A DNA stretch of 64,000 nt from Vibrio sp. PID17_43 (lineage in GTDB: Bacteria > Pseudomonadota > Gammaproteobacteria > Enterobacterales > Vibrionaceae). This document shows, one piece after another, positions 8,686-17,341 of this stretch. Position 1 is the first letter of the stretch, and each line of letters opens with the position of its first letter. A program made the position numbers and the translations under genes. The stretch lies in contig NZ_LIXM01000021.1 in the NCBI RefSeq assembly GCF_002608565.1, positions 1 through 64,000 of the forward strand, given 5' to 3'. Below the pieces are notes generated by a model, which searched no databases, had not been told where the DNA came from, and saw nothing but the letters and a program-made list of their open reading frames with translations.

Positions 8686-9032
8686 TGATCTCACTTAGAG
8701 AGCTAACCAAAGAAAACTACTTGGATTGCATCCGGCTCAATTTGCATCCAAAACAGGAAGATAGCCTCGCGTCCAATGCCATTACGATTGCCCAGTCTCA
8801 CTTCGAAATCGATTACCAGTTGAAAGTGATTTATGAACAAGAGACGGTTATTGGTCTATTGGCGTTTTGTCATGAAGATGAGCCACTGGATTATTCTATC
8901 TACTGGCTGTTCCGTTTTATGATCGATAAAGATCATCAAAATAAAGGCTATGGAACACAAGTACTCAACCTTCTTGTTGAAGATGGCGTGTTAGACGATG
9001 GTGATATTTCACTAAAACTGGTTTTGAGTTGA
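8685..9032 (+). pseudogene. GNAT acetyltransferase with internal deletion
   Basis: From ATG 8685 the 115-residue product starts like a polyamine-type GNAT acetyltransferase (ISLRELTKENYLDCIRLNL) and keeps the acetyl-CoA loop in DKDHQNKGYG. Right after VLNLLVE it jumps to DGVLDDGDISLKLVL, which resembles the very C-terminus of such enzymes. About 35-40 residues that normally carry the last strands and acceptor site are missing, without a frameshift. Related enzymes are about 150-170 residues. I therefore treat it as an in-frame deletion derivative, probably non-functional. Its start abuts the truncated permease on the other strand, so a single rearrangement may have damaged both. Confidence 0.55.
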
Positions 9033-9079
9033 TTAAATCAGCTCCTTAGTAATGCTCATGGTAAAGCGGTGAACACGAC

Positions 9080-9116
9080 GCGACTAAATACCATACTCGG
9101 CATTTAGTCGCTTTTT
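9080..9116 (+). terminator. Terminator between GNAT remnant and amylase
   Basis: A 10-bp stem (GCGACTAAAT/ATTTAGTCGC) is followed by TTTTT on the plus strand. It lies just past the stop codon of the convergent amylase gene. Confidence 0.7.
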
Positions 9117-9125
9117 AAACACATA

Positions 9126-10475
9126 TTATTCAGACACTAAAAGCATGGCGGATTTAGCTGCAACCTTCACCTCTTGCCCACTAGCTACCTTCAAGTTGGA
9201 TATCATATCGACTAGATCGTTGCCTCCTTGCAGCAACAACGATTGAGGTCGAGCAGATTTATTCAACACCAAAATTCCCTTCTCACCCCGTTGAAGTACT
9301 AACATATCATCGTTGCCTTCTAGCACCATCATCGGCTCACCATGAACTCGGTTATGAAACGCGATCATCTTCGCCATTCTTGAGTCTTTCCACGTATTCT
9401 TCCATCTTGGTTTGCCATCTTTGCCTTTAATACCGCTAGTATCGAGGTCGGTGTAAATCAGCGGCACACCGCCATCACGACCAAGAATATAGGCATACGC
9501 TAACCACTCGTCCTCTTCATCCATGATCAAGTCCAAGAACACATCGTTGTTCGGGATGTCATGGGTAATGGCGAACGTAATTGCGCGACCATTCGATAAC
9601 GCCTGACCAAAACAATAAGGGTCAATCAAAGATTTGAAGCTGCCCTTCTTGGAGAACGCCTTAAAGATGGTTGAGAACAAAGGGAAATCGTAGGCTCCCA
9701 AACGCGTCTCTTTCAAATATGGCTCAAGAAACAGTTCGTACTCTTCTTCTGTAGCCCCACCATCAGTAATGATTTCACCGAAAATATGGATATCATGGGT
9801 AATGTCTTCGGTCCAAACCCGCTTTAGATGTTCCAAAGTCATGTGTTTAGCCGCATCAATACGGAAGCCTTTCACACCGAGTACTTTTAATGCGTTAAGA
9901 TAAGCACGCTGCTGTTTAACGACGTCGTCACAAACTCGAAGTGTCGGCAAGCCAGGATCAGTCGGGCCTCCGGTAATTCGTCCGTTCTGCACTTCCCACT
10001 TGTCTTTCCAATCTGTGATACCAAAGGCTTCAACAAAATCATTTTCATCAAACAGCGGCTCAGATAAGTCACCAAATAGAATCAGGTCTTGATACTTGTC
10101 CGTATTTTTCTGGTAGTCATCCATCACTAATTGGCGCGGATATTGTAGGTCCGAGCGTAGATGTGCTTCGTTTGCCATGTGATTAAAAACGACATCGGCA
10201 TAAACTAATACGCCTGCACGGTCGAGCGCTTCAACCATGCTTTTAAAATCTGTGGTATTACCGAGCGCATTGTCGATAACACGATAGTCTTGAGGTTGGT
10301 AACGCTGCCACCAGCGTTCGTCTTGTGCGCTTTTCATTGGTGGTGAAACCAATACCGAGCCATAACCTAGCTCGCTGATCTCCGCTGCGCGTTGGGCAAT
10401 GTCAACATACTTCCAATCAAAAGCATGCAAGATAACATTGGCACCCGTTGATTGTGTGTCCTGTAAGCCACTCAT
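9126..10475 (-). CDS. Cytoplasmic alpha-amylase, GH13 family
   Basis: A 449-residue glycoside hydrolase with the four GH13 signature regions: DVVFNH (94-99), GFRIDAAKH with nucleophile Asp207, FGEII with acid/base Glu234, and ITHDIPNN with His305/Asp306. There is no signal peptide, so it should act on maltodextrins inside the cell. The start at 10475 is preferred over the in-frame GTG at 10502 because GAGGAGA lies 5-6 nt upstream. Two MalT-like boxes occur about 100-150 bp upstream, so it probably belongs to the maltose regulon with the malEFGK genes at 28-34 kb. A short beta-sandwich-like C-terminus follows the barrel. Confidence 0.88.
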   Translation of the reverse strand: MSGLQDTQSTGANVILHAFDWKYVDIAQRAAEISELGYGSVLVSPPMKSAQDERWWQRYQPQDYRVIDNALGNTTDFKSMVEALDRAGVLVYADVVFNHMANEAHLRSDLQYPRQLVMDDYQKNTDKYQDLILFGDLSEPLFDENDFVEAFGITDWKDKWEVQNGRITGGPTDPGLPTLRVCDDVVKQQRAYLNALKVLGVKGFRIDAAKHMTLEHLKRVWTEDITHDIHIFGEIITDGGATEEEYELFLEPYLKETRLGAYDFPLFSTIFKAFSKKGSFKSLIDPYCFGQALSNGRAITFAITHDIPNNDVFLDLIMDEEDEWLAYAYILGRDGGVPLIYTDLDTSGIKGKDGKPRWKNTWKDSRMAKMIAFHNRVHGEPMMVLEGNDDMLVLQRGEKGILVLNKSARPQSLLLQGGNDLVDMISNLKVASGQEVKVAAKSAMLLVSE

Positions 10476-10570
10476 GTTTCTCTCCTCGTCGCGTTCGCTC
10501 ACCCATTGTTACTCGAATTCATCGTGAGCGAATCCAATAGCCAAAATTATAAGAACTATTGACGCGCCTC

Positions 10571-10624
10571 CCTCACCCCTTTTGCGTTTCTGCTAGGGGG
10601 AAAAACAGGGCGTAGCTCATCCCC
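10571..10624 (-). promoter_or_regulatory. Candidate MalT boxes upstream of the amylase gene
   Basis: On the minus strand GGGGATGAG (10624-10616) matches 9 of 10 positions of the MalT box GGGGAkGAGG, and GGGGTGAGG (10579-10571) is a weaker second copy in the same orientation. Both lie about 95-150 bp upstream of the amylase start. Confidence 0.55.
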
Positions 10625-10927
10625 TGTAAAGGTTTAATAAGCTATGTTAGCGCCCAAACCATCATCAAAACTACAAAAAACCAGTGCATAAACCCCTGTT
10701 TTATAGTAACTTTTAAAGATGACATCTTCTGCCCAGCCTCCATTCTCACTAATACGCCTTAGCTCAAGAAGAATGTAGCAATGGAGAAATCACTCGCTAT
10801 GTAACAAACATTTAAGAAAGCAAAACTGTTACTTACATCACGATCGGTGCAATTTATAAATAGATAGGAAAGTCGACAAAGGCTCGAAAAGATAACGAGA
10901 GGAGCGCGAATAAAGGGCGGTAAATAC
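10625..10927. other. Non-coding stretch, no gene seen
   Basis: The stretch is AT-rich, with no protein-like ORF on either strand. A weak CRP-like site TGTTA-N6-TCACG occurs at 10827-10842. Nothing else is supported. Confidence 0.5.
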
Positions 10928-10957
10928 AAAAATAGCGCGATAAACGCGCTATTTTTT
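10928..10957. terminator. Terminator after ppiC
   Basis: A 12-bp stem AAAAATAGCGCG/CGCGCTATTTTT lies directly downstream of ppiC on the minus strand. Confidence 0.82.
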
Positions 10958-10958
10958 A

Positions 10959-11237
10959 TTAGGTACGGTACAAGACCTTAACGACGTGCCAACCAAATTT
11001 GGTCTTCACAAGGTGTGGCGTTAGCACTTCACCGGAAAAACAAACTTTATCGAACTGTGGCACCATTTGACCACGTCGAAACTCACCTAGGTCGCCACCA
11101 CGTTTACCAGATGGGCAAGTCGAGTATTTCTTTGCTAACGCCTGGAATTTAGCGCCTTTTTTAAGTTGCGCAATGATGTCTTCAGCTTGTTCTTTATGCT
11201 TCACAAGAATGTGCAAAGCCGCTGCTGTATTTGCCAT
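10959..11237 (-). CDS. ppiC: Peptidyl-prolyl cis-trans isomerase C (parvulin)
   Basis: A 92-residue single-domain parvulin, the same size as E. coli PpiC, catalysing prolyl cis-trans isomerisation in the cytosol. It shows the diagnostic series [38 protein letters not shown] and [11 protein letters not shown]. The start MANTAAAL at 11237 is chosen by similarity to E. coli PpiC and an AGG 4-5 nt upstream; an upstream ATG at 11252 would add five residues. It is monocistronic with its own terminator. Confidence 0.92.
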   Translation of the reverse strand: MANTAAALHILVKHKEQAEDIIAQLKKGAKFQALAKKYSTCPSGKRGGDLGEFRRGQMVPQFDKVCFSGEVLTPHLVKTKFGWHVVKVLYRT

Positions 11238-11506
11238 GTGCCTGTCTCTCACTGTTCGGATCGAGCAAGTTTACCGAATTGACCTGATATCGCCAATAAT
11301 TTCTCACATACAGCTCTATTTTGGAGCGAAAAATGAGCAAGGAAAAACTGATAATTTAGTGAAATACTGTGTGGCCATTCACACGATATCCACTCAAATT
11401 AGGAAGATTGCTTCAAAAGCTAACTTTTCTCTGCTAAACGGTTGAAGCTGTCGCCTTATAAGATTAGATTAGCGTCATAAATCAGCAGTATAGATAAGGA
11501 TATTTT

Positions 11507-12421
11507 ATGACTAAAGTCATTAGCAAAGCGAATCAATCACAGGGAATGCTGGTATTTAAACTCACCCTGCAACAGCACTTTGCAATAGGCACCCTAAAAG
11601 TTCGTGAAATTGTTCCTTATCTGCCTACGACTAAAATTCCTTATTCACATTATCACGTAATCGGGACCGTTACGATTCGTAATTTAACCGTCCCCGTGAT
11701 CGACATGGCGGCAGCGATTGGTTTTCGCCCTATGCACGAAGAAGAGTACCAAGACTGCTACTTGATTGTGACCGACTGCCTAAGAACCGTCGTCGCCTTC
11801 ATGGTTCGTGGCATTGAAAAAATCATCGAATGCGACTGGAAAACAATTGAAACGCCGCCAGAAAGCGCTGGTAACAATATCTTTGTTACGGGTATCACTC
11901 GTTATGAAGATAACATTGTTCAGATGTTGGATGTCGAACTGCTACTTTCAAAAATCTATCCACAGTATGAAAATGCGAAAATTCCAATGCTAACGGACAT
12001 TGAGCGCGAGCGATTGAAAGCATTGAATATCTTACTGGTTGATGATTCCGCCATCGCACGAAAACAGCTCTGTGATGCGTTAGATAGCATCAACATTCCT
12101 TACCAAATCTGTAAAAACGGAACTGATGCATTGGCATTGATGAAACATGATGCCGCCGCTAATCGTCCTATCGACTTGTTGGTCAGCGATATTGAAATGC
12201 CTGGCTTAGACGGATACGAGCTTGCCTTTGAAGTTCAAAATGATGCCGCGCTGAACCACTCTTACCGTATTCTTCACACTTCCCTGTCGAGTGAGATTTG
12301 TGTTGATCGCGCTCACCAAGTCGGTGCACACGAGGCACTTGAGAAATTCAACGCAGGTGAACTGGTGGAAGCCATGCTTCGAGGGGCAAAAGAGTTAGAA
12401 GCCAAAGCCATGGCTTCTTAG
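11507..12421 (+). CDS. cheV: Chemotaxis coupling protein CheV (CheW-receiver fusion)
   Basis: A 304-residue protein with an N-terminal CheW-like domain (about residues 15-155) that links chemoreceptors to CheA, and a C-terminal receiver domain (about 173-295). Receiver residues are all present: Asp179/Asp180 in LLVDDSA, phosphoacceptor Asp228 in SDIEMPG, Thr258 and Lys280. Phosphorylation by CheA is thought to tune receptor adaptation. TAAGGA lies about 8 nt upstream. It stands alone, as Vibrio carries several scattered cheV copies besides the main chemotaxis cluster. Confidence 0.93.
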   Translation: MTKVISKANQSQGMLVFKLTLQQHFAIGTLKVREIVPYLPTTKIPYSHYHVIGTVTIRNLTVPVIDMAAAIGFRPMHEEEYQDCYLIVTDCLRTVVAFMVRGIEKIIECDWKTIETPPESAGNNIFVTGITRYEDNIVQMLDVELLLSKIYPQYENAKIPMLTDIERERLKALNILLVDDSAIARKQLCDALDSINIPYQICKNGTDALALMKHDAAANRPIDLLVSDIEMPGLDGYELAFEVQNDAALNHSYRILHTSLSSEICVDRAHQVGAHEALEKFNAGELVEAMLRGAKELEAKAMAS

Positions 12422-12514
12422 TTTACTTCTTTGGCATTGTGTAGCTGCGAGACACAAACTCCGTCTCTGCAACCTGATAAAGGTCATTAATATGTGATAC
12501 ACGTTAGGCTGTAA

Positions 12515-12676
12515 TCAAGTCAGGATATTGCGACTAAAATCATCCAACTCCATCGTTAGTACTAACCCAATGCGGCTGCATAGCTCATCAGCAGCAATTT
12601 CAAAGTCACACACTGGGCTGGCTTCATAAATGAATGGGTAGCAAATCTCGGCTAGTTCCTTACTTATGGGTCTCAT
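12515..12676 (-). CDS. Small hypothetical protein, 53 residues
   Basis: The minus-strand frame from ATG 12676 to TGA 12515 encodes MRPISKELAEICYPF and onward, ending DDFSRNILT. The composition is protein-like, acidic and slightly amphipathic, with three cysteines and no membrane segment. A weak ribosome site (TTGGAAC) lies about 10 nt upstream. No family is recognised. It could also be the tail of an older gene, since it has no operon partners. Confidence 0.4.
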   Translation of the reverse strand: MRPISKELAEICYPFIYEASPVCDFEIAADELCSRIGLVLTMELDDFSRNILT

Positions 12677-12707
12677 GCTTTTGTTCCAAGATCAAAAGAA
12701 ATCCGTA

Positions 12708-12725
12708 TATACCCGAGTGACTTAA
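12708..12725. repeat. Dispersed intergenic repeat, partial copy
   Basis: TATACCCGAGTGAC matches the first half of the repeat seen at 3796, 42440 and 42935. Confidence 0.4.
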
Positions 12726-12844
12726 CTTCCCTCCACATTCATTATTTCGCGTTACACCTAATGATTACAACTATTTTGTGGCCATGTTGGAGGAGGACAA
12801 ATCAAGGACATTATCACCTGATACACCCGAAAGGTTTTAACGAA

Positions 12845-12876
12845 AAGAAAAAAGAAGCCCCGCATCGTTGCGGGGT
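12845..12876 (-). terminator. Terminator after the TetR-family gene
   Basis: On the minus strand CCCCGCA-ACGA-TGCGGGG is followed by CTTCTTTTTTC. Confidence 0.85.
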
Positions 12877-12894
12877 TGGTCTATGGTGTTTGAG

Positions 12895-13356
12895 TTACTT
12901 GCTCATTTGAATCAATGATCGGCCAAGCAACCACTCAATTTCTCTCGCGCTGCCGTCTCCAAATTGACTTTCTGCCATTTTGTACAAACGGTCTATACCA
13001 TTAGCAGCAAACTCATGAGCATTTTCTGAAGTAACAATATGATGGAATAATAGGCGTAAGATCGCCAAAAATTCTGAATCATCAAGAGCCTTAATCCAGC
13101 TCTGAGAAAACACCTCTAAGCCTTTATCAAACTCCAAATGATCGACGAACATTTTAAAGATACGACCATCGAGTGCCGCGGTAAAATCCGTTTTCTTAGG
13201 GAAATGGTGGCTAATACCCGTACGTGATACCCCCGTCTGCTGACTCAACGTTGTGTAAGACATTTTGTCGTAACCAAGTCTTAAAAGTTGATCAACAACG
13301 GCATCCATAATCTTCTGAATAGTAATTTCGGTATCTTCTTTACTACGCTTTGGCAT
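12895..13356 (-). CDS. TetR/AcrR-family transcriptional regulator
   Basis: A 153-residue regulator, short for the family (usually 180-220). The helix-turn-helix lies at about residues 28-60: YTTLSQQTGVSRTGISHHFPKKTDF is the standard TetR recognition region, read here in two parts (TTLSQQTGVSRTG and HHFPKKTDF). The rest is a small alpha-helical ligand or dimerisation domain. No target gene is adjacent on the same strand. Two perfect inverted repeats (13447-13463, 13482-13498) lie 90-145 bp upstream and could be autoregulatory operators. The ligand is unknown. Confidence 0.8.
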   Translation of the reverse strand: MPKRSKEDTEITIQKIMDAVVDQLLRLGYDKMSYTTLSQQTGVSRTGISHHFPKKTDFTAALDGRIFKMFVDHLEFDKGLEVFSQSWIKALDDSEFLAILRLLFHHIVTSENAHEFAANGIDRLYKMAESQFGDGSAREIEWLLGRSLIQMSK

Positions 13357-13446
13357 ATTCTAAGCTCTTCTCTTCATAAATCCATCTAACTCACTTTTCG
13401 ATGAAGCTAGAATGAAAATCACCCTTAACAGTATCTACTTCGCGCC

Positions 13447-13498
13447 CCTAATCTTATATTAGGAACCAACATACCCCATTTGCACTGTATTCCAGTGC
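13447..13498. promoter_or_regulatory. Two inverted repeats, candidate operators
   Basis: CCTAAT-N5-ATTAGG (13447-13463) and GCACTG-N5-CAGTGC (13482-13498) are each perfect 6-5-6 dyads within 50 bp upstream of the TetR-family gene. Confidence 0.35.
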
Positions 13499-13860
13499 GA
13501 ACCATAGTAATAGGACTATCACTATATGTGACTAAAAACATGGTAAAAATTCATTCCATCAGAACTTTACACCAAATCATTCATCAAAACTATGTTAAGA
13601 TTAAGAGTGATAATTGTATAAAAACAATCAATCGGAAATAGTCTTATAAATTGAATTCCAGTTCAACCAATCAAACGAAAATCTCTCTAATATGTTGGTT
13701 AATTGCTTTTAAACATTGACAGGCATCACACTATTTTCCTATAAGCATCGAAACCTAGCCTATTACTTTTGATTAACAACATAACATGCTGTTCTATTTT
13801 TGTCCAAAAACGTTCATTTTTGTAGATACAGATCAAATACCTGATAGAATACCCACAGTA
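13499..13860. other. AT-rich intergenic stretch
   Basis: No ORF of note is seen on either strand. It contains a further short dyad TTGAA-N6-TTCAA near 13651. It must hold the promoter of the yfcZ-like gene, but no hexamer pair stands out. Confidence 0.4.
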
Positions 13861-13878
13861 TTTACATGAGGATTTGTT

Positions 13879-14178
13879 ATGAGTATCGAATTAGAACAAA
13901 ATCAAGTATGTGAAGCTTGTGGTTGTGCTGGCGAGATGGGCTTTATCATCAAAGAAGGCGACGATGTTGCTGACGTAACGATTTTCGCAGAGTCAAAAGC
14001 AACATTGGAAGCAGAGTTAGAAAAATACGTTGAATTGGCTAAATCAGTATGTGCAGATGTTGAATACAACACATCTGAACTGACTGAAGAATCAAAAGAG
14101 CTAACCGCTCGATTCAAGTTTGAAGTCAGCGCTGAAAAGCTAATCTTTGAACTAAAGACTCGCTCTCTAATGCGCTAG
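13879..14178 (+). CDS. YfcZ/YiiS family protein (DUF406)
   Basis: A 99-residue small cytosolic protein of the YfcZ/YiiS family, whose members are about 95-100 residues and of unknown function. Typical features are the N-terminal cysteine cluster (CEACGCAG, residues 11-18) and the alternating acidic strands with ARFKFEVSAEKLIFELKTR at the C-terminus. GAGGA lies 7-8 nt before the ATG. It is monocistronic, followed by a bidirectional terminator shared with the convergent DUF1496 gene. Confidence 0.85.
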   Translation: MSIELEQNQVCEACGCAGEMGFIIKEGDDVADVTIFAESKATLEAELEKYVELAKSVCADVEYNTSELTEESKELTARFKFEVSAEKLIFELKTRSLMR

Positions 14179-14186
14179 TCATGGAT

Positions 14187-14212
14187 AAAAGCGAGCACTC
14201 GCTCGCTTTTTT
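14187..14212. terminator. Bidirectional terminator
   Basis: AAAAGCGAG/CTCGCTTTT stem between the convergent yfcZ-like and DUF1496 genes. Confidence 0.82.
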
Positions 14213-14231
14213 AACTTCGGTGAGTACCGCC

Positions 14232-14504
14232 TCACGGTTGTTTCTTAAGTATGACCCACTTAAGTGCACCATTGGATTCAAAATCATTGGCCTCCGCACA
14301 AACCAAAAGTACATTGTCGACTTTAAGCATCGCCCCCTCGGTATAAGCTTTATCATCATAGTGACAAATACGCTGTCCGACCTTGCCATCCGCTGCGATG
14401 AAGGCTCCCAGCTCTGGTGTACTATAAGACTTTGCCACCACTGCATCAGAAACCGACAACGACGCCAAGCTCATGATCATTATTAAAATCGATTTCAAAT
14501 TCAT
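14232..14504 (-). CDS. Exported DUF1496-family protein
   Basis: A 90-residue protein with a cleavable signal peptide (hydrophobic residues about 5-20, likely cut after VVA). The mature part has two cysteines in ICHYDDKAYTEGA and LLVCAE, the pattern of the small periplasmic DUF1496 family; they could form a disulphide. Function is unknown. GGAG lies about 6 nt upstream of the start. It is convergent with the yfcZ-like gene. Confidence 0.75.
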   Translation of the reverse strand: MNLKSILIMIMSLASLSVSDAVVAKSYSTPELGAFIAADGKVGQRICHYDDKAYTEGAMLKVDNVLLVCAEANDFESNGALKWVILKKQP

Positions 14505-14595
14505 GCATATCTCCTCAAATAGATTTAAGCATACTAGCAGGTAGATCTTTTATGTTCTTGGCAGCATCTCATACTATTGGTAAGTCAGGCTCTAG

Positions 14596-15252
14596 ATGCG
14601 CAAGTTGCTTTACGCTATGCTTTTCATGTTTTTAAATTTAGAAGTGTCGACGATGCGTGTTGTCCCATTATTATTAACATTAATGGCTGTCAGTGGTTCA
14701 CCTACCGCCTATGAACTCGACTACTATTCCAAATTTGGTCATACCGATAACTATGGCAACCTTGACCTGAGGAATAAACCCTATCGTCAGTTGCCCGATG
14801 GCTTAGCGGTGAAGGGTAACTTGAATATCTCACAAACCCCCATCACTAAGTTACCTAAAGCGCTAGATGTCAGTGGTAATTTAGAAGCGAAGCATAGTGC
14901 ATTGAAAACCATCAGCCCCGGCACAAAGATAAAAGGTTATGCCGATTTATTGGGCAGTAAAATTGAGCGTTGGCCTATAGGGATTAAACTGGGTGGGTAC
15001 TTAAATTTAACAGATACTCCCCTAAAAAGTCTCCCTGCAAGGCTACGAGTGAAAGGAGACTTGAGTGTCATTCGTACACCATTAACGGCATTACCAGAAG
15101 GGTTAATCGTGGATGGAAACCTCTATATTGGTGGTTCTTCACTTACTCAATTTCCAGATATGATGACCGTTAAAGGGAATATCTTTTTAGGTGGAAACAA
15201 AATATCAAAATGGCCTCGCAACCTAACACTAGGTGGCGCTGTCGCGCCGTAG
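14596..15252 (+). CDS. Exported leucine-rich-repeat protein with seven 20-residue repeats
   Basis: A 218-residue product with an N-terminal hydrophobic segment. The start could be 14596 (AGG 6 nt upstream) or Met20 at 14653, which gives a cleaner signal peptide ending near PTAYEL. From about residue 66 it consists of seven consecutive 20-residue units and a partial eighth, pattern LPxGLxVxGNLxIxxTxIxx. Units begin LPDGL, LPKAL, ISPGT, WPIGI, LPARL, LPEGL, FPDMM and WPRNL. Such regularity predicts a compact beta-solenoid like bacterial leucine-rich repeats, normally used for protein binding. No catalytic domain, anchor or partner gene is visible. Confidence 0.7.
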   Translation: MRKLLYAMLFMFLNLEVSTMRVVPLLLTLMAVSGSPTAYELDYYSKFGHTDNYGNLDLRNKPYRQLPDGLAVKGNLNISQTPITKLPKALDVSGNLEAKHSALKTISPGTKIKGYADLLGSKIERWPIGIKLGGYLNLTDTPLKSLPARLRVKGDLSVIRTPLTALPEGLIVDGNLYIGGSSLTQFPDMMTVKGNIFLGGNKISKWPRNLTLGGAVAP

Positions 15253-15353
15253 TAAAGAATTAAGGTGAGAAACGAGTATAGAATCAACAGATAAACCCTA
15301 TTTAGACTTCGCCTCTCACTGCTTCACTGCCACGGATCTTAGTTCCGCGTTGA

Positions 15354-16460
15354 CTATTCCTGATTGTTTACCGGATTCGCATAGCTCGCAACCAAATAGG
15401 TTTGCGCGCCAGTCGGTAATTTCTCTAACTTCTCAGCCAGTTGAGCTCTCACAGAGTCGGTAATGCTCTCATCTTCACGCCCTGCGGCTAGCAGATTGAT
15501 TGGGAACACACGGTAGTTGTGATGGATTTGACGATCGATTTCTGCCGCCAATGCATCTGGCGTTTCAAACTCTTGGTCAATGACATCCCCAAAAGAAACG
15601 TGCACTTTACCTTTGTAGCCTATGATTCCTTGGATGATGCTCTCAATGTCTTCAAATTCGCCTTTTTCATAGCGACCATTCTCTGCTTTCTCATACAACT
15701 CTTTAGCCTTGGCGATATCACAAGGATCGTTTTGGTACGAGATAGAAACAGGAACAATTTTCAAAGAACGCGTATACTCACCAAAGCTAATTTTATGTTT
15801 TCGGCCTTCCACATGAAACATTTTGAGAATCGCTGGATCGGTAAAGTCGTTCCCATCTTTCGCGCGGCCTTCTTTTTGAGCAATCCAAATTGAGTTCCCT
15901 GTATCCAGAGAGTGTTTGATGTAGCTAGAGAGTTGCCCTAGGGCCTTCATCATCTCTCGTGGCGCTCTTGCCGAACGTTTGACGATGAAACTTTTATTCA
16001 GTTTCATCAGTTCAGTCGCACATGGCTTCTTAAGTAAGTTATCACCAATAGCAATACGTACCGTTCGGTGATCATTTTGGTGTAAACCATAGTTAACAAG
16101 CGCTGGGTCCATCGCAATATCACGGTGGTTAGAAATAAAGAGGTAAGACGTATTTTTGTCTAACTTATCTAAGCCAGAAAAGGTCACGCCATCCGTTGTC
16201 GCATCTAAGGTATCTCGAAGATATTTCTTTACTTCTAACTGAATGGCCTCCACCGACTTCAGTTTACTCCACTTCGCTTTTAAGTAGATGCGGATAACTG
16301 GGCTCATCAATGCTTTAAACCAACCAGCTTTATTCGCAAAGCGGTGCTTTAAAATTGCACTGATGAATTCATCGTCTTGGATCAGACGGTCTAGCGCCGC
16401 TGGAATCTCTTCGTCATTGTATGGACGAATTTCAATATAGGGATCGGTATTGGTTGTCAT
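15354..16460 (-). CDS. PlsC-like glycerolipid acyltransferase
   Basis: A 368-residue protein with a central acyltransferase region: FISNHRDIAMDPALV (about residues 129-143) as motif I and QKEGRAKDG (about 215-223) as motif III. Proteins of this group transfer acyl chains to glycerol phosphate or lysophospholipids at the inner face of the membrane. Motif I reads H-x5-D here rather than the standard H-x4-D, which is worth noting. It is larger than 1-acylglycerol-3-phosphate acyltransferases (about 240 residues), so the exact substrate is unclear. No strong hydrophobic anchor is visible. Confidence 0.72.
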   Translation of the reverse strand: MTTNTDPYIEIRPYNDEEIPAALDRLIQDDEFISAILKHRFANKAGWFKALMSPVIRIYLKAKWSKLKSVEAIQLEVKKYLRDTLDATTDGVTFSGLDKLDKNTSYLFISNHRDIAMDPALVNYGLHQNDHRTVRIAIGDNLLKKPCATELMKLNKSFIVKRSARAPREMMKALGQLSSYIKHSLDTGNSIWIAQKEGRAKDGNDFTDPAILKMFHVEGRKHKISFGEYTRSLKIVPVSISYQNDPCDIAKAKELYEKAENGRYEKGEFEDIESIIQGIIGYKGKVHVSFGDVIDQEFETPDALAAEIDRQIHHNYRVFPINLLAAGREDESITDSVRAQLAEKLEKLPTGAQTYLVASYANPVNNQE

Positions 16461-16657
16461 TATTTATTTCATTTCATTTCAAAAAAAGCTGGCACATTCT
16501 ACGCATTGTTTTGCCACGCCGCAGCAGTTCAACCCATACTTTTAACATGGTCATACCAGTCGTATTACAATTTAACTTGTCAAAAAAATCTGTTACCCGG
16601 TTGGCATTCAAATGCTTTAGCGGTACTCTTAGCGGCCCAAAAACTCTGGTATTCATA

Positions 16658-17266
16658 ATGAACTACGCAATTGAATTTCACGACGCTCACTTCCCTTTTC
16701 TGCATGTAACAGCACGTAAAAATGCGCTCAAACACAGTTTGCTATCTGTTGTAGAAGGTTTGGCGATCATAAAATTGGGTAGGCAGGAGTATGCCATCGA
16801 ACCGGGTCAATATTTTTGGATTCCACAGGGATGTTTGAGCTCCCTCACTTTTTTACCTAACACTCGTGTCAATCGCTGTGATTTCTCTGTCCGCTTGAAA
16901 GACTCATTCGCACACCAAGCGGGTTTTGTAACGCCTTCGGTATTATTGAAAGCCCTCGCGGAAAAACTCTCCACTACGAAAGAACGTAGTACATATCAAC
17001 TTGATTTATTGACCGTTGTTAAACATGAGGCGCTTACCCTAAAACCTAGCTTGAACACCTCCCCTCTAACCACTTCCATTAATCAGTGGAAGCCAGGGAG
17101 TGAGGAGCGCATTTCAAGAGAGTTGTGCCTAGTGTTAACACTTCGTGAAGCTAGAAAAATGAAACTATCTGGCTTAAAGCAAGCAGATATTGTCGAGCAA
17201 TTATTTGCGGGCAATGAAGAAGAATATGAGCAGTTATGCTACTTGGTGTTTGGAGAAGTACTCTAG
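16658..17266 (+). CDS. Cupin-type AraC-like sensor protein lacking a clear DNA-binding domain
   Basis: The 202 residues begin MNYAIEFHD. The frame stays open upstream to 16421, but that part overlaps the divergent acyltransferase start and looks non-coding. The first half resembles the AraC-type cupin sensor (VVEGLAIIKLGRQEYAI and EPGQYFWIPQG, about residues 29-61). The C-terminal half is helical (REARKMKLSGLKQADIVEQL) and shorter than the roughly 100-residue double helix-turn-helix expected of AraC regulators. It may be a degenerate regulator or a stand-alone sensor. No ribosome site is strong. Confidence 0.5.
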   Translation: MNYAIEFHDAHFPFLHVTARKNALKHSLLSVVEGLAIIKLGRQEYAIEPGQYFWIPQGCLSSLTFLPNTRVNRCDFSVRLKDSFAHQAGFVTPSVLLKALAEKLSTTKERSTYQLDLLTVVKHEALTLKPSLNTSPLTTSINQWKPGSEERISRELCLVLTLREARKMKLSGLKQADIVEQLFAGNEEEYEQLCYLVFGEVL

Positions 17267-17341
17267 GTTTTACCGTTCATTGTCGAACAGAATTACAAAA
17301 AGGGCGTACATAATGTGAGCCCTTCAATCAGTTAACGTGGG

